DNA from: Babesia bovis T2Bo
Taxonomy: Eukaryota > Apicomplexa > Aconoidasida > Piroplasmida > Babesiidae
Reading direction: 5' to 3'
Assembly (NCBI RefSeq): GCF_000165395.2
Contig: NC_067396.1
Location: 496,001 to 560,000 of the forward strand
Length of the DNA stretch: 64,000 nucleotides
A program made the translations under genes and the position numbers. The notes beneath the pieces were generated by a model. That model was given only the letters and a program-made list of their open reading frames with translations, was not told the origin of the DNA and made no database searches. Below are positions 1-10,135 of this stretch, in pieces; position 1 is the first letter of the stretch; each line of letters opens with the position of its first letter.

Positions 1-920
1 GAAATTTTCACACATTGGTATATATACGAGGTAAGATCCAGGAAATGTATTGATGAGCGATTCTTAGTATCTTTAAACCCAGAAATTGCTTTATGCGCGA
101 AGAAGGCATTCGAGCTCCTCAGAAGACTGCATAGAAGGAATCAACAAAATGAAGAAACGGAAAAACATGAATCTGATAGTGATGGAAGACGAAAAAGAGA
201 CTTCCTACATCTGTCATTGTGTAAACCAATATATCTAAAAAGACAATTCATAAGACCATTCAAAGATAGACTGGAAGAAACATTGAAACGAATTAAACCG
301 TAAGTTACAAAGTTTATAACCTATATATACTAGGTTCTATCTAATACTAGATAAGAATATAGCCATATGTGCAAATGAAGAGCGAAATAACTTCTTCGCA
401 GTGCTACCAGTAGAAACACAATGTAACGCGCGATCAGTAAGCTAGACTAAATAAACACAAACCTTACAGATATCGCCACTTATAGATCTAGTTGACGATA
501 TAGCACAAATATTCGGATATCAAAAGTACTACGAACAGAGGAAACCTCACGTGTCACTAGCTGTTACAGGAGTAAGAAATTCGTTTGTAATGCAATACAC
601 TACTGCAGAATCTAACCAGTGTTATGACAGAGCTCTACAAAAATGAACCACTAGATGGGCAGTTGTATTCGTCACATCACTGGATGCAAGTGGAACGCTA
701 CCTAGGCAAAGAAGAGGAACTGGAATGTGATACCAGTGATATCGCACAAGAAACGTTAAAACAAAACGGAAATGTAGAGTTCATCATTAATGAAGATATG
801 ATCATGCCGTACCTCAATGAAGGTAGTTCACAGGATGCAGAACCTATATGCATCTACGTAAAGGAGATATATATACTAGTAGGATCGCAAGAAACGGCCA
901 TAGAGTTGGGTAGTACTTGA
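1..920 (+). CDS. USB1: U6 snRNA phosphodiesterase USB1/Mpn1, 3' part (5' end outside window)
   Basis: Exons 1..299 (open at the window edge), 334..436, 470..571 and 609..920 join in phase through GT-AG introns of 34, 33 and 37 nt, giving about 271 visible residues. Both HxS motifs of the 2H phosphoesterase fold are present: LHLSL in the first exon and PHVSL in the third, which are the catalytic His-Ser pairs that trim and protect the 3' oligo-U tail of U6 snRNA in the nucleus. Between them lies an ICANEERNNFFAVLP stretch matching the family's conserved NEE-R region, and the C-terminus ends in the usual hydrophobic strand (VKEIYILVG). The first exon carries a charged linker. A fold-level alternative is another 2H phosphoesterase, but motif spacing favours USB1. 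It converges with the thioredoxin gene. Confidence 0.72.
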
Positions 921-1043
921 GGTATAATGTATCTTAACTAAAGCACGGTAGTGTAGATATAAGGACAGTCAGGTCATTACATAGATGAATGTAAAATGCG
1001 ATGTTGTTAGAAGTCACGTAAAGGCCGTGAAATGTATAGGCAC

Positions 1044-1925
1044 TTATGATGCATCATCTAACGCCTCATTGATCATACCCATCAAAGTGGAAACGTCAAC
1101 GACACCCCTAACGCGCTTAACCAACTCGCCACGCCTAAAGAGCAATAATGTAGGTAACGCAGTTATCTCATAGGATGCAGAGAGCTCAGCATTTTGATCC
1201 ACGTCTATCTTGTGAATCACAAGCTTACCAGGCTTGTAACGACTCTCAATGATACTCTGAAAAGATTGAGATAAAATATAACAAGGAATGTTAGATATGA
1301 ATACCTACCAAATTAGCCTTCATAGTATCACAAGGACGACACCTATATCCTATAAAAAATCAACATCGTACATACCACGTAGCATAAAAGTCAACCAGAA
1401 GGACGCCACCAGAAGTCTTGTTATCCTCAATCAACTGTGATGAATGTACAAAGCATAGATTATACACACCTGTTCTAAAGATCCAGAACCTGAGCCGCCG
1501 CCACCAAATAAACCAAATCTTGATATATTGGCGTCAACTCCCGAGAAGTCGCCAACGAAGCTACCGTGACCACGGATGTAGCCAACAGGATAGCCCTTCC
1601 TGAGAGCTAATTTGGCAGAAGATAGTTCACCCATCGAAACGGGACCTATACCCAAAGGTTCATATGCACAATAAAGCCCAGAAGCCGTAGGAGCATCAAA
1701 TGATGCTATAGACAAGGAATCATAAACGCTGGAATTATCGCCATCATTCGATACGTTGTGTGGAGATATAGGCACATATTCACTCTCTGTGATAGATAGT
1801 AATTCTATACCATTGGAATCACGCGCCCATTCCACAATGGAATGCTCCTCAAGACACGTAACTATACGGACTGCGTATACACACAACAAAATGAATCTAG
1901 AGAATATATCGACTATGGGAGCCAT
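1044..1925 (-). CDS. Signal-peptide thioredoxin-like protein (WCRPC active site), possibly apicoplast
   Basis: Four exons, 1470..1925, 1376..1434, 1309..1342 and 1044..1256 (read on the minus strand), join in phase and give 253 residues. The active-site motif WCRPC is assembled exactly across the 33-nt second intron; it is followed by the thioredoxin alpha-2 helix and, in the last exon, by KIDVDQNAELSASY and the cis-proline segment TALPTLLLF. The N-terminus has a hydrophobic leader (residues about 5-24) and then a ~100-residue extension rich in Ser/Gly, as in secretory or apicoplast-targeted apicomplexan proteins. WCRPC instead of WCGPC should alter the redox potential (inference). The role is thiol-disulfide exchange; the compartment is not proven. 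The thioredoxin fold is certain, the sub-family is not. Confidence 0.8.
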
Positions 1926-2073
1926 CTTTATATTGAATTACGATATTATAAGGTATAATACTGTATTGATAATAGCGAAAATTCAAACGCTCAATATCCC
2001 GACAGAAATATATAGGTAGACAACCTTCCACAAACTATGAACTCATAATACCTGCAACAATATGTAACCAGAT

Positions 2074-3468
2074 TTAGTGCAATATACCCTTAAAGGTCCT
2101 GCGCCATTGACTGCTAGCAGTGCGGAACGATAATGTAACAGGATTGCGAAAACCGCGACGCTTGAAAACATGCTGCTGTAAATAACAATATAATGCTCCA
2201 GCACCAAAACCAAACAAATGCGCAGACCAGGCTATGTTACGTAAAGCAGTCCCGAAAAATAGAAAGTAGACATTAGTAGCCACAAACATCTGACATATCT
2301 GCAAAATGCTGACTTGTAAACCAGGTACCGGGAAAACAGTATGAAAGTAACTATTCGGAAATGTTGATGCCAGCAGATATAATAAACCAGATATGGCGCC
2401 AGAAGCACCATAAACAGGGGTCTTGTACAGTGCCACGTGGCCCAAACTAGAACATATACCAGATAGGACCATCACACCCATAATGTCCGATGTCTGGACA
2501 GTATCCATACGACGTTTGGTATGGGTACTTGGCCAAAAGAAACCCTCGATACTCGAACTTAACGACGAAAATAAACGGTCAATAGACGAAACTGAAGGTC
2601 GACTTGGTAATGGTGGTGCCATGTGACGAGCAAACGTGTTGATCAACTGATGAAACATCATGCAGTTAAGAAATAAATGGAAAAATGATGCATGACTAAT
2701 ACCTACAGTAATTAGCAATCGGAAGCTATCAAACGTACTAGATGTCAATAACGTATGCCACCGGCGCATATCGAACGAACTACGAGAAGCCAGAAAATGA
2801 CGTTGAAGAAATTGCGATAACCATGGGTTGTGAATACGGTCACTCAAAGACCAAAGACCAAAAACAGATCCACAACAAAGTAAAAAGAACCTCCCAAAAC
2901 CATTAGGAGATACATTGTTCATAGATGATATAATACCCATCAAAGAAAATGAACCTGATTTTATAGCATCACGACATAAACCATGGTCACTTGAATTGTT
3001 ATGAGGATAATCACCTGAAGGGGATAATATACCGCTGCGAGGTGAATGATGCGCATTGGAGTGACCAAAATCTATAGGTATGTCAACACTAAAGTAGTCA
3101 TCATCCTTATACCAACCCTCAGATGAGCTTTCATCAAGTGAGGCTATGTTATCATCCTCGCTGTCTCCATAACCCTTAGGATCCCAGGATCGGCATAGAG
3201 CAAAAGCAGTACTGCCGAAGCATAAAATGCGATTAAATGACCCGCTGTGGTCTGAGCGCTGAGATTGACCTTGGTAACTATAAGAGCGGCCAGTGTCCTT
3301 CACATTATAGCAATGACTCCTGTAAAATGGAGGAGCTATAAAAACAGCTTCCGAACGACACAATGCCCTATTGCGATAGGTTGTTTTAGACGTAATAAAC
3401 GATAAGTATCGATGTCGTACTAAAGCATTATATCGAAGCGGTGTTGACATCCTGCCGAGCTTACACAT
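2074..3468 (-). CDS. Rhomboid intramembrane serine protease, PARL-like
   Basis: A single-exon frame of 464 residues. The C-terminal 260 residues are a multi-TM rhomboid domain: an H-bearing TM with HLFLNCMMF, the catalytic serine in YGASGAISG (Ser about 356), and the catalytic histidine in AWSAHLFGFGAG (His about 417). The long Ser-, Asp- and basic-rich N-terminal region (residues 1-210) and the isolated extra TM before the core fit the mitochondrial PARL arrangement rather than the secretory ROM adhesin sheddases, but assignment to the mitochondrion is inference. The start could be Met1 or Met7. It lies about 150 bp downstream of the thioredoxin gene on the same strand. Confidence 0.88.
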   Translation of the reverse strand: MCKLGRMSTPLRYNALVRHRYLSFITSKTTYRNRALCRSEAVFIAPPFYRSHCYNVKDTGRSYSYQGQSQRSDHSGSFNRILCFGSTAFALCRSWDPKGYGDSEDDNIASLDESSSEGWYKDDDYFSVDIPIDFGHSNAHHSPRSGILSPSGDYPHNNSSDHGLCRDAIKSGSFSLMGIISSMNNVSPNGFGRFFLLCCGSVFGLWSLSDRIHNPWLSQFLQRHFLASRSSFDMRRWHTLLTSSTFDSFRLLITVGISHASFFHLFLNCMMFHQLINTFARHMAPPLPSRPSVSSIDRLFSSLSSSIEGFFWPSTHTKRRMDTVQTSDIMGVMVLSGICSSLGHVALYKTPVYGASGAISGLLYLLASTFPNSYFHTVFPVPGLQVSILQICQMFVATNVYFLFFGTALRNIAWSAHLFGFGAGALYCYLQQHVFKRRGFRNPVTLSFRTASSQWRRTFKGILH

Positions 3469-3910
3469 TTAAATGTAGTCACCTAGAAAGACATCCTTCT
3501 AGAGATAATGATACACCATAGGTATATAGGTGTAAATTGTAGTATGATATAACCAAAGCATTGAAATATACTGACAGAGTGGTAACCGTGATGACATCAA
3601 CAAGCATATATAACACTACAATATCCCAAAAGATCTAGAGATATGAACACATTCTAGATTAAGGAACACACATATGTTCATGTGATAACGCAAAAATGAT
3701 TTGTTCTCTATAGAAGGACAATGAAATAGTACAATTCAAGATTAAAAAGATACGATTACATATAAATCGCTATATAATAGAACCTAATACATTAAATTAG
3801 GCATGGTGTACAAATACGATATGACTGCAGGTAAATAACCAAAGTTGGATAACTCTATAGTTCATGAAGCTATTTTGGCGTCAAGTGCAGCTTTCTGTCA
3901 AGAATTAGAT

Positions 3911-4260
3911 TTACACCCTGAAACCTACCACACCGCGCACATTGTAAAGCTTTGAGTCCAAAGGATACATCAAAAGAGTAAAGAAAAAACCAATATAGGC
4001 GAAATTAGTTAGAAATACAGGTGTCTGCATATTATAGAGCTTTTGCAAACATGATGTAGCAACTAAATTATAACGCATAGTTCAAATATATAAATACGAA
4101 AGCAACGTACCGTATATACCCAAAATGGACCTAGCAACTTGCGAAATCCACGACCCTCACAGTCATGCTTCACATAATGGCTAACCGTTCTAGCAGAAGC
4201 CGGAATGTAGTAAACACCCCTACGGGCGTTTAAAATTGACCTCGCACCAAAATTAAGCAT
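3911..4260 (-). CDS. Small one-TM protein, probably mitochondrial, unknown function
   Basis: Two exons, 4111..4260 and 3911..4024, join in phase 0 across an 86-nt GT-AG intron to give 87 residues. The N-terminal ~45 residues are basic and amphipathic with few acids (RSILNARRGVYY), like a mitochondrial presequence. The second exon contributes one hydrophobic span (FAYIGFFFTLLMYP) and a short basic tail. I do not recognise the family; size and layout resemble accessory subunits of respiratory or ATP synthase complexes, which is only a suggestion. It lies 146 bp downstream of the MATH-like gene on the same strand. Support comes from the splice signals and the joined frame, so the model is tentative. 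Confidence 0.5.
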
Positions 4261-4406
4261 AGCTAGTGTTTTTTGTTACTGGCGATAGCCACACGGTAGG
4301 AAGCAAGCACTACTGTCTCAAACAAAAGTAGATGTAAATTAAAGGGGGCTATTTTGTATGATTTTATAATTAAATAAATAAAACATGTGTGTGAATAAAA
4401 GTTAAG

Positions 4407-6519
4407 TTAAAAAGTAGGTTGACGCCAATCAAGCTCGCGGATGTATCGACGCTTCCAATAACGAGATATATGGCGATCGGGAACGAATTTGTATTTGTGC
4501 GATTCATACCAAACACTATGTGTACGGTCACGATCGACAGTCTCTTGCTGAAAAGCATCATCAGGGTCCGAAGTCTGCTTCTTTAACCACTGGTTAAAGT
4601 CATAGTCTCCCTCATCCCAGTCATACGCAAAACGGTGAGATCCAGCAACGGTACGTAAGGGCTCATCAACCACGCCAACGCCAACATATACATTGCCCGC
4701 AGGACCAAGGATCACGTAATCCTTGTCGTTTTCACGCATACGTAAAAAGTCCTTATCACCCTTGCCAACTAACCTGAGATAAATATGAACCAATATGCTG
4801 AACACATACCTACAAAAGTTCAACGAACGGTTAATGTAATCAGTGGACTCCCTATACATAGGACCCACAACCGTCCGGTTGTACTCACTAAAAATAAACA
4901 TATAAATGCGATATGGCAAACACCAGCCAGGGGGAGCAACCAGCTTAAGTGAACAGAATCCATCACGAGTACTTGCATTACCCTCAGGATAAAACCATAG
5001 CTGTAGAGGCTCAATACCACCTAAATTAAAAACTGGTGAACGCAAAGGCTGACCATATCTTTTAGGGTGCTTCTTGCGCAAAAGAGGGACCCTAAATTAA
5101 ATAAATAACAACAAAATAACATACCAATATATAGGCCAAGTAAATTGCATACCGGCAGATATAGCAAAAGGATAAGTATCAGGCGATCCAATAAACTGAA
5201 TGTCGAAATAACTGTCAGAAGTTCTATCAGACTCGCCAAAACCACCCTCAGCAAAGGAACTGTAATAGATATAATTGTATATAATCATAACTACCGTTTG
5301 TAAAAGTTGTTGTCATAATGCGTTGGCATGGGATGCTCCCACTCTATAGAATCCAAAAACTCTTTCGTAATTTTATTGCCAGTTTCACGGTGACCACGTA
5401 AAATGTCGTCAGCTGGGTCTATATCCATGTTCCAGCGAAGACGTTGCAAGCGACCTGGGAGCATTGGTTTTAGACCAGTGAAAAAAACCAACCTGAGTCT
5501 TGCATACGTTGTAATTCCCTACCACGACCAGTACGATGTGCCGGATTAACAGGGTCGAGATAGGATGGAAACTCCGTAGGATGGGATAATACATTGTGTA
5601 ACATCTCAGCATCACGTCTAGTTTCCTCAGATGAGACGATATCTACATCCTCTAGGTAGGCCTTCTTGACCACCTTGCAGTCACGTGTTTCATAGTAATC
5701 ATCGTCCCCAACCTCGTCGTACAAATCTATCATGGACTCTGTAGAATTAACATAACGAGGACACGATGGTTCAGAAATCAAATCATATATCGAATCCAAT
5801 AAAGGATCAGGAAACTTAGGCTTGACGTCTTCGGAATATTCAGAAACAACCTTACCAGCATTGGGATTCAAACCTTCAAACTCATATGAAGCCATGCTAC
5901 GCGGAATGGGCAATCTCCAATTAGTGTAGTCACCATTGAAGGCATTGCCATCAACAACATACAACGATCTGGATGCCGCCGCTCTTTGAGACTCAAAATG
6001 CTCATCCATAGTTGACCTAAGATGCTCATCCACATTGCCATGTGTAATGTTAAAATAGCGATAAAAATTGCACTTCGTGCCCAAAGATTGGTCAAAAAGA
6101 ACATCCTTATTTAAAGCCAGGTCTTTCAAAAGACTGTGGTCATGCTCACTATCGTAGGCATTCAACTGCGATTTACGCCTTCTAAATGGAGAAATCAATT
6201 TAGATTCTGTAGTACCCGAAGATATGAAGCCATATGGCAAAAGTAAGCCATTCGAAGTCACTTTACCATCATCACTGTTAGGTAAGCATGGCCTGGAGCC
6301 ACCTATCAGTGAACTTGGAGATGACTTAACACATCTTCTTAGAAGACGATTATTAAATGACGTGAAATTGAGGTCTATTATCCTCGAAACACATACACTA
6401 AAGTGTCTATCAGCGGGTAGCAATGATATTATTATGATGTGAATGGTAGCAATAATATAAAAAGACAAATTAACGTAACTTCTATAACAAAATAAAGGCG
6501 ACTTTTCTGCTGCCATCAC
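4407..6519 (-). CDS. Conserved secreted protein with MATH-like C-terminal domain
   Basis: Five exons, 5493..6519, 5295..5454, 5125..5259, 4810..5091 and 4407..4773, join in phase through introns of 33-38 nt to give 656 residues. Residues about 15-35 form a strong hydrophobic leader, followed by an acidic, low-complexity region of about 300 residues that suggests secretory or apicoplast traffic. The last 250 residues have a MATH/TRAF-like beta-sandwich pattern: SPVFNLGGIEPLQLWFYPEGN, then a W-containing strand, an IFSEYN strand and a final VYVGVGV strand. Function is unknown; MATH domains bind peptides. The shared promoter region with the alveolin gene lies upstream. Start Met1 or Met2. Confidence 0.7.
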
Positions 6520-7275
6520 GCTTTACATGTTGCACATGACAACCAGAGAACATTATAATGCACATTTGACTACATTGTTGTACTTTAAATATGGATAGTA
6601 TTAGACAAATAAATGGAAGGCGTCATTATAGTCATACCAGCGTTAGCCACACACATTACATAAAATTAAGTGTATGTATACGATATTTTTTACGTAAATG
6701 TGCCAATTGTGTAGTTTAGATCCTTTTAATGTACACATTCAGATATTGTTATTAAGAATCTATTTTAAATCGATGGCTATCACACACTAGGTTGAGATTA
6801 TACTCTATTCTCTACTAATAGCGTGCGTAACCAAATAGTTGGGTGTTGCTCGATATAGTAGGACTATCGGAATAAAATATATAATGCACGGCTCAACAAG
6901 GTTCATACAGCACACAAGTGGACATTGACTCTACTATAGATGTGCAAAATGCGCACTAAAATGAAGTGAAAATGCTAAGTGCGAGCCTAAAATAAGCATA
7001 TTAGCAGTATTGAGGTACATTACTAAGTGCATTGTACCTAGGAAGTTGGCATTGACTGATGCATAATTTCCTCTTTGGCACATGCGTAAGGCAAAAGCAA
7101 TGCACAATTAATTTATATAATTAGATACCAACATATGTTAAAACACACTTTGCAAACGCAATAACAAATATAGAACAGCAGATATCCATTTCTGAGCAAA
7201 ACTCTGTTACTATCTAGTGCAACCTGCTAGATATCAAAACGTAGAAACTTAGGGCATTCTAGATACTAAGTTAAA
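6520..7275. promoter_or_regulatory. Divergent promoter region between the MATH-like and alveolin genes
   Basis: About 756 bp of AT-rich DNA with no supportable gene. The 160 bp at 6940-7100 contain a cluster of GTGCA, TGCAC, TGCAT and TGCG words (for example 6942-6946, 6951-6956, 7027-7031, 7099-7103), which resemble core sites of apicomplexan ApiAP2 factors. They lie 170-330 bp before the alveolin start. A regulatory role is inference. Confidence 0.35.
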
Positions 7276-8673
7276 ATGTCAAGCAACAATCCAGAACAAT
7301 TGTATGAAGGGCAAGGTCCTATGGACCAAACAGTCTTTCAAGGAAATCTGCAATCATACACCATGCCTAACAACATATCAATGGCACCACCCACAGATTT
7401 TGCAAACTACATGGCACCACCACCAGAACTTCAATGGAAACAAAGAACTGTAACAAAGAAAAATAAAAGCAGATTTCCATGTAATTTATGCTGTTGCTGC
7501 TACGGTGAAGAAGAAACCGTGCCCGTGAAATCAAACTTGGTGGGAGATGCAAATAGGTCAATAGTGCTTAAACCAATTAGAAGAGAACGAATTGTAGAAG
7601 TGATGAAAGAAGAAATTCAGGAAAGAGTAGTAAATGTACCACAGATACAGTACGTTGACAAATTTGTGGAAGTACCTAAACCAATATTCAAATACAAAAT
7701 AAAAGAAGTGAAAAGACCAGTCATTGTAGAAAAAATTAAAAGAGTACCCAAAATTGTTGAAGAAGAAAAAATCATTGAAGTGCCAGAAATTAAATATGTA
7801 GAGAAAGAAGTGGAAGTGCCACATATAGTGAAAAAAGAAAAGGTAGTGGAAGTACCTCTGCCTATTGTTAGAGAACGTAGAATACCAGTTCTAAGACTTA
7901 AAAAGGATGAAAAATATCAAGAGGTAGAAAATATCAACTATGAAGATTTTGAAACAAATATAATGTCCAACAGATATGGATCTGAAGCACCAAATAATAC
8001 ACCAATCAAACTACAAGCTAGAGATATACCGAATAATACACAAGAAATGAGTAAAACTTTGAAGGGCGTCTACTCATCAAATGAAAATGATAACTTTAAT
8101 AGGTGGGAAGAACAGTATGACAATGGAAGTAAAGTAGATATTGACCATCATAGGCCTGTAATGTATTACAATAACCCGGTCATAACACAAGTCACGGACA
8201 ATGAAAAGGTATCTACAAGCCGTAGGACTGTTACAAAAGATAATACATTGAGAGAACAGTATAAAGTAAGCAGTCCAACCACAGAACGTAAAGATATTGG
8301 TGTAAATAACAATGGACATTATGATCAAAGAAGCAACAACGAGTCGATTGTTACTGAAATCATATCTGTTAGAGGAATAAGTAATAGATCATCACCTAAA
8401 ATGAATCAATATGATGTTGAACCCCTGATAGAAGATATTGACGAACAACTTGTTAATAGAGATATCATAGATGAAGACAATTATGTAAGCATATATCCCA
8501 ACATTGATGCTATGTCAATTAAAGATGGATCAAGTGTAGAAACAAAGAAACAACAAACGAGAACCAGTCAAGAAGCACAAAATTCAGAATCTGGTACCGA
8601 TGCTAAATCAATGAAGAAAGGAGACCATAGAAGCGTTGAAGAACAAATAACTCATGTGAGAATTACTAAATAA
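7276..8673 (+). CDS. Alveolin (inner membrane complex protein, IMC1 family)
   Basis: A single-exon frame of 465 residues. Residues about 100-212 are the alveolin core: repeated valine-, proline-, lysine- and glutamate-rich strands such as RVVNVPQIQYVDKFVEVP and EKEVEVPHIVKKEKVVEVP. This region forms the filaments of the subpellicular network under the plasma membrane. A cysteine cluster (CNLCCCC at about residues 69-75) just before it is a likely palmitoylation site anchoring the protein to the inner membrane complex. The C-terminal 250 residues are hydrophilic, rich in Asn, Asp and Ser, and carry no recognised domain. The family is confident; which alveolin paralogue it is cannot be told here. 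Confidence 0.9.
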   Translation: MSSNNPEQLYEGQGPMDQTVFQGNLQSYTMPNNISMAPPTDFANYMAPPPELQWKQRTVTKKNKSRFPCNLCCCCYGEEETVPVKSNLVGDANRSIVLKPIRRERIVEVMKEEIQERVVNVPQIQYVDKFVEVPKPIFKYKIKEVKRPVIVEKIKRVPKIVEEEKIIEVPEIKYVEKEVEVPHIVKKEKVVEVPLPIVRERRIPVLRLKKDEKYQEVENINYEDFETNIMSNRYGSEAPNNTPIKLQARDIPNNTQEMSKTLKGVYSSNENDNFNRWEEQYDNGSKVDIDHHRPVMYYNNPVITQVTDNEKVSTSRRTVTKDNTLREQYKVSSPTTERKDIGVNNNGHYDQRSNNESIVTEIISVRGISNRSSPKMNQYDVEPLIEDIDEQLVNRDIIDEDNYVSIYPNIDAMSIKDGSSVETKKQQTRTSQEAQNSESGTDAKSMKKGDHRSVEEQITHVRITK

Positions 8674-10135
8674 AACAAAACAGAGCATTCAAGGGGGAAA
8701 CGATGTAAAACACCATGCATAAGACTAGTACATCATATAGGGAAATACGTGTCTGTTCTTAGTACTATAGTCCTTAGCACACATTAATATAATATAGTCA
8801 CCAATATAGTAGCAAAATTGCCGATGTTTCTAGATATTTTGCATCACATGACGGCGCCAAAACCATGAAATATTACCCCCCGATCTGTGCCTATCACCTT
8901 AGCTGGTGTCAATGATTCTGGTTAGTCCTAATATTTAATGAGTAACGTTATAGAAATAAGTTTATACCAAAGTCCGGTTATATATTCCACAGGTACATAA
9001 TCAAAAAAAATAGTTGAACGTTTACGAAATATGAACTTGTAATTATAAATCCCAGAAATGGCAGTTCCTATCTCTTGCAACAGGCTCACTTTAACTGTAA
9101 TATCAAGTAATGTTGCAGAGCATGAACACAAGGGATATATGTTATACCGCCTCCACTAAAAAAGGATGTTTTCCATTCTATGAAGTATTTGTAAATATAC
9201 ACCCAAATGCTAAAGGGTGGAGTACATTATAGATGTATATCGCATTGTAACTATGGAACAGTATTGTTAGTCATATCTACCAATTTCATGTATAATGAAA
9301 TAGATACAACTGTTACATAAATAGGCTAATGCTGGCACTAGTTGATTCTCGTAGTTTAACATTTTGATGAACTATTGGTCAATGTACTTATATAATTCTA
9401 GATGAATATCCTTTTTATGCAAATAGAGACCATGGAAGATGGAGTTTCCAAATATACTAACGGAAGATCTATATGATCAAGGATTATTATGTATCATGAA
9501 ATTACAAACGTAACATTGGATTACAACAAGAGACAAAATATATAGTCTATTGAATGCCTTTTGAAGGGTAATATAAACGAGTATAACCTATAAAGGACAG
9601 TGGTAATAGAAGACAATATATCATTGTCAGTCATCGCGCAAATCCAGTCTATCACCTCGAGTGTAAGACATGTTTGGTATCGGTTAGAGCCCATTGCATA
9701 AGTTATATGTAGGCAAGATCCGTTGTAGGTTATAGGACACCATATATCACACAAATAACCCTTGGTATCCAACCAAGCGCGCCATTGAATCTAAAAGAAT
9801 TAGTTTTATAAAAATTGGATTATATGTAGGAATTTTTTCAACGAAAAAATGCATAATATGTGGCCTTCTATGAGAAATGTGTGTCATCGTGAAACGGTGC
9901 CCATCGCCACGATTATATATCAATAATTCAACTGCGTCGGTATAGTATTTAACATGTGCATATTTGATTTGTAAAATAAATTACAGGAAGAAAAGTGTAA
10001 AGGATTTATATAGGAGATCGAATGAAGCCTACTTGGCCAAGCCAACAAACACATTTTGTCTACCTTCCTGGGAAAACGGATCCAAATTGATATAACGTAT
10101 TGAAAGGGTGTAATCACATTTGAAGTCCCGTTCCA
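8674..10135. other. Intergenic region, no gene seen
   Basis: About 1.46 kb between the alveolin and Dopey genes on the same strand. Open frames here are short, lack splice-supported partners and have no recognisable motif. No tRNA or repeat is visible. It presumably holds the alveolin 3' end and the Dopey promoter. Confidence 0.6.

Noticed and set aside
985..1173. Plus-strand 62-residue frame
   Set aside because: It lies over the last exon of the thioredoxin gene, which has clear cis-proline and splice evidence on the other strand.
7558..7824. Antisense frame over the alveolin repeats, rich in Phe/Tyr/Asn
   Set aside because: Low-complexity mirror of Lys/Glu/Val codons of the alveolin core.
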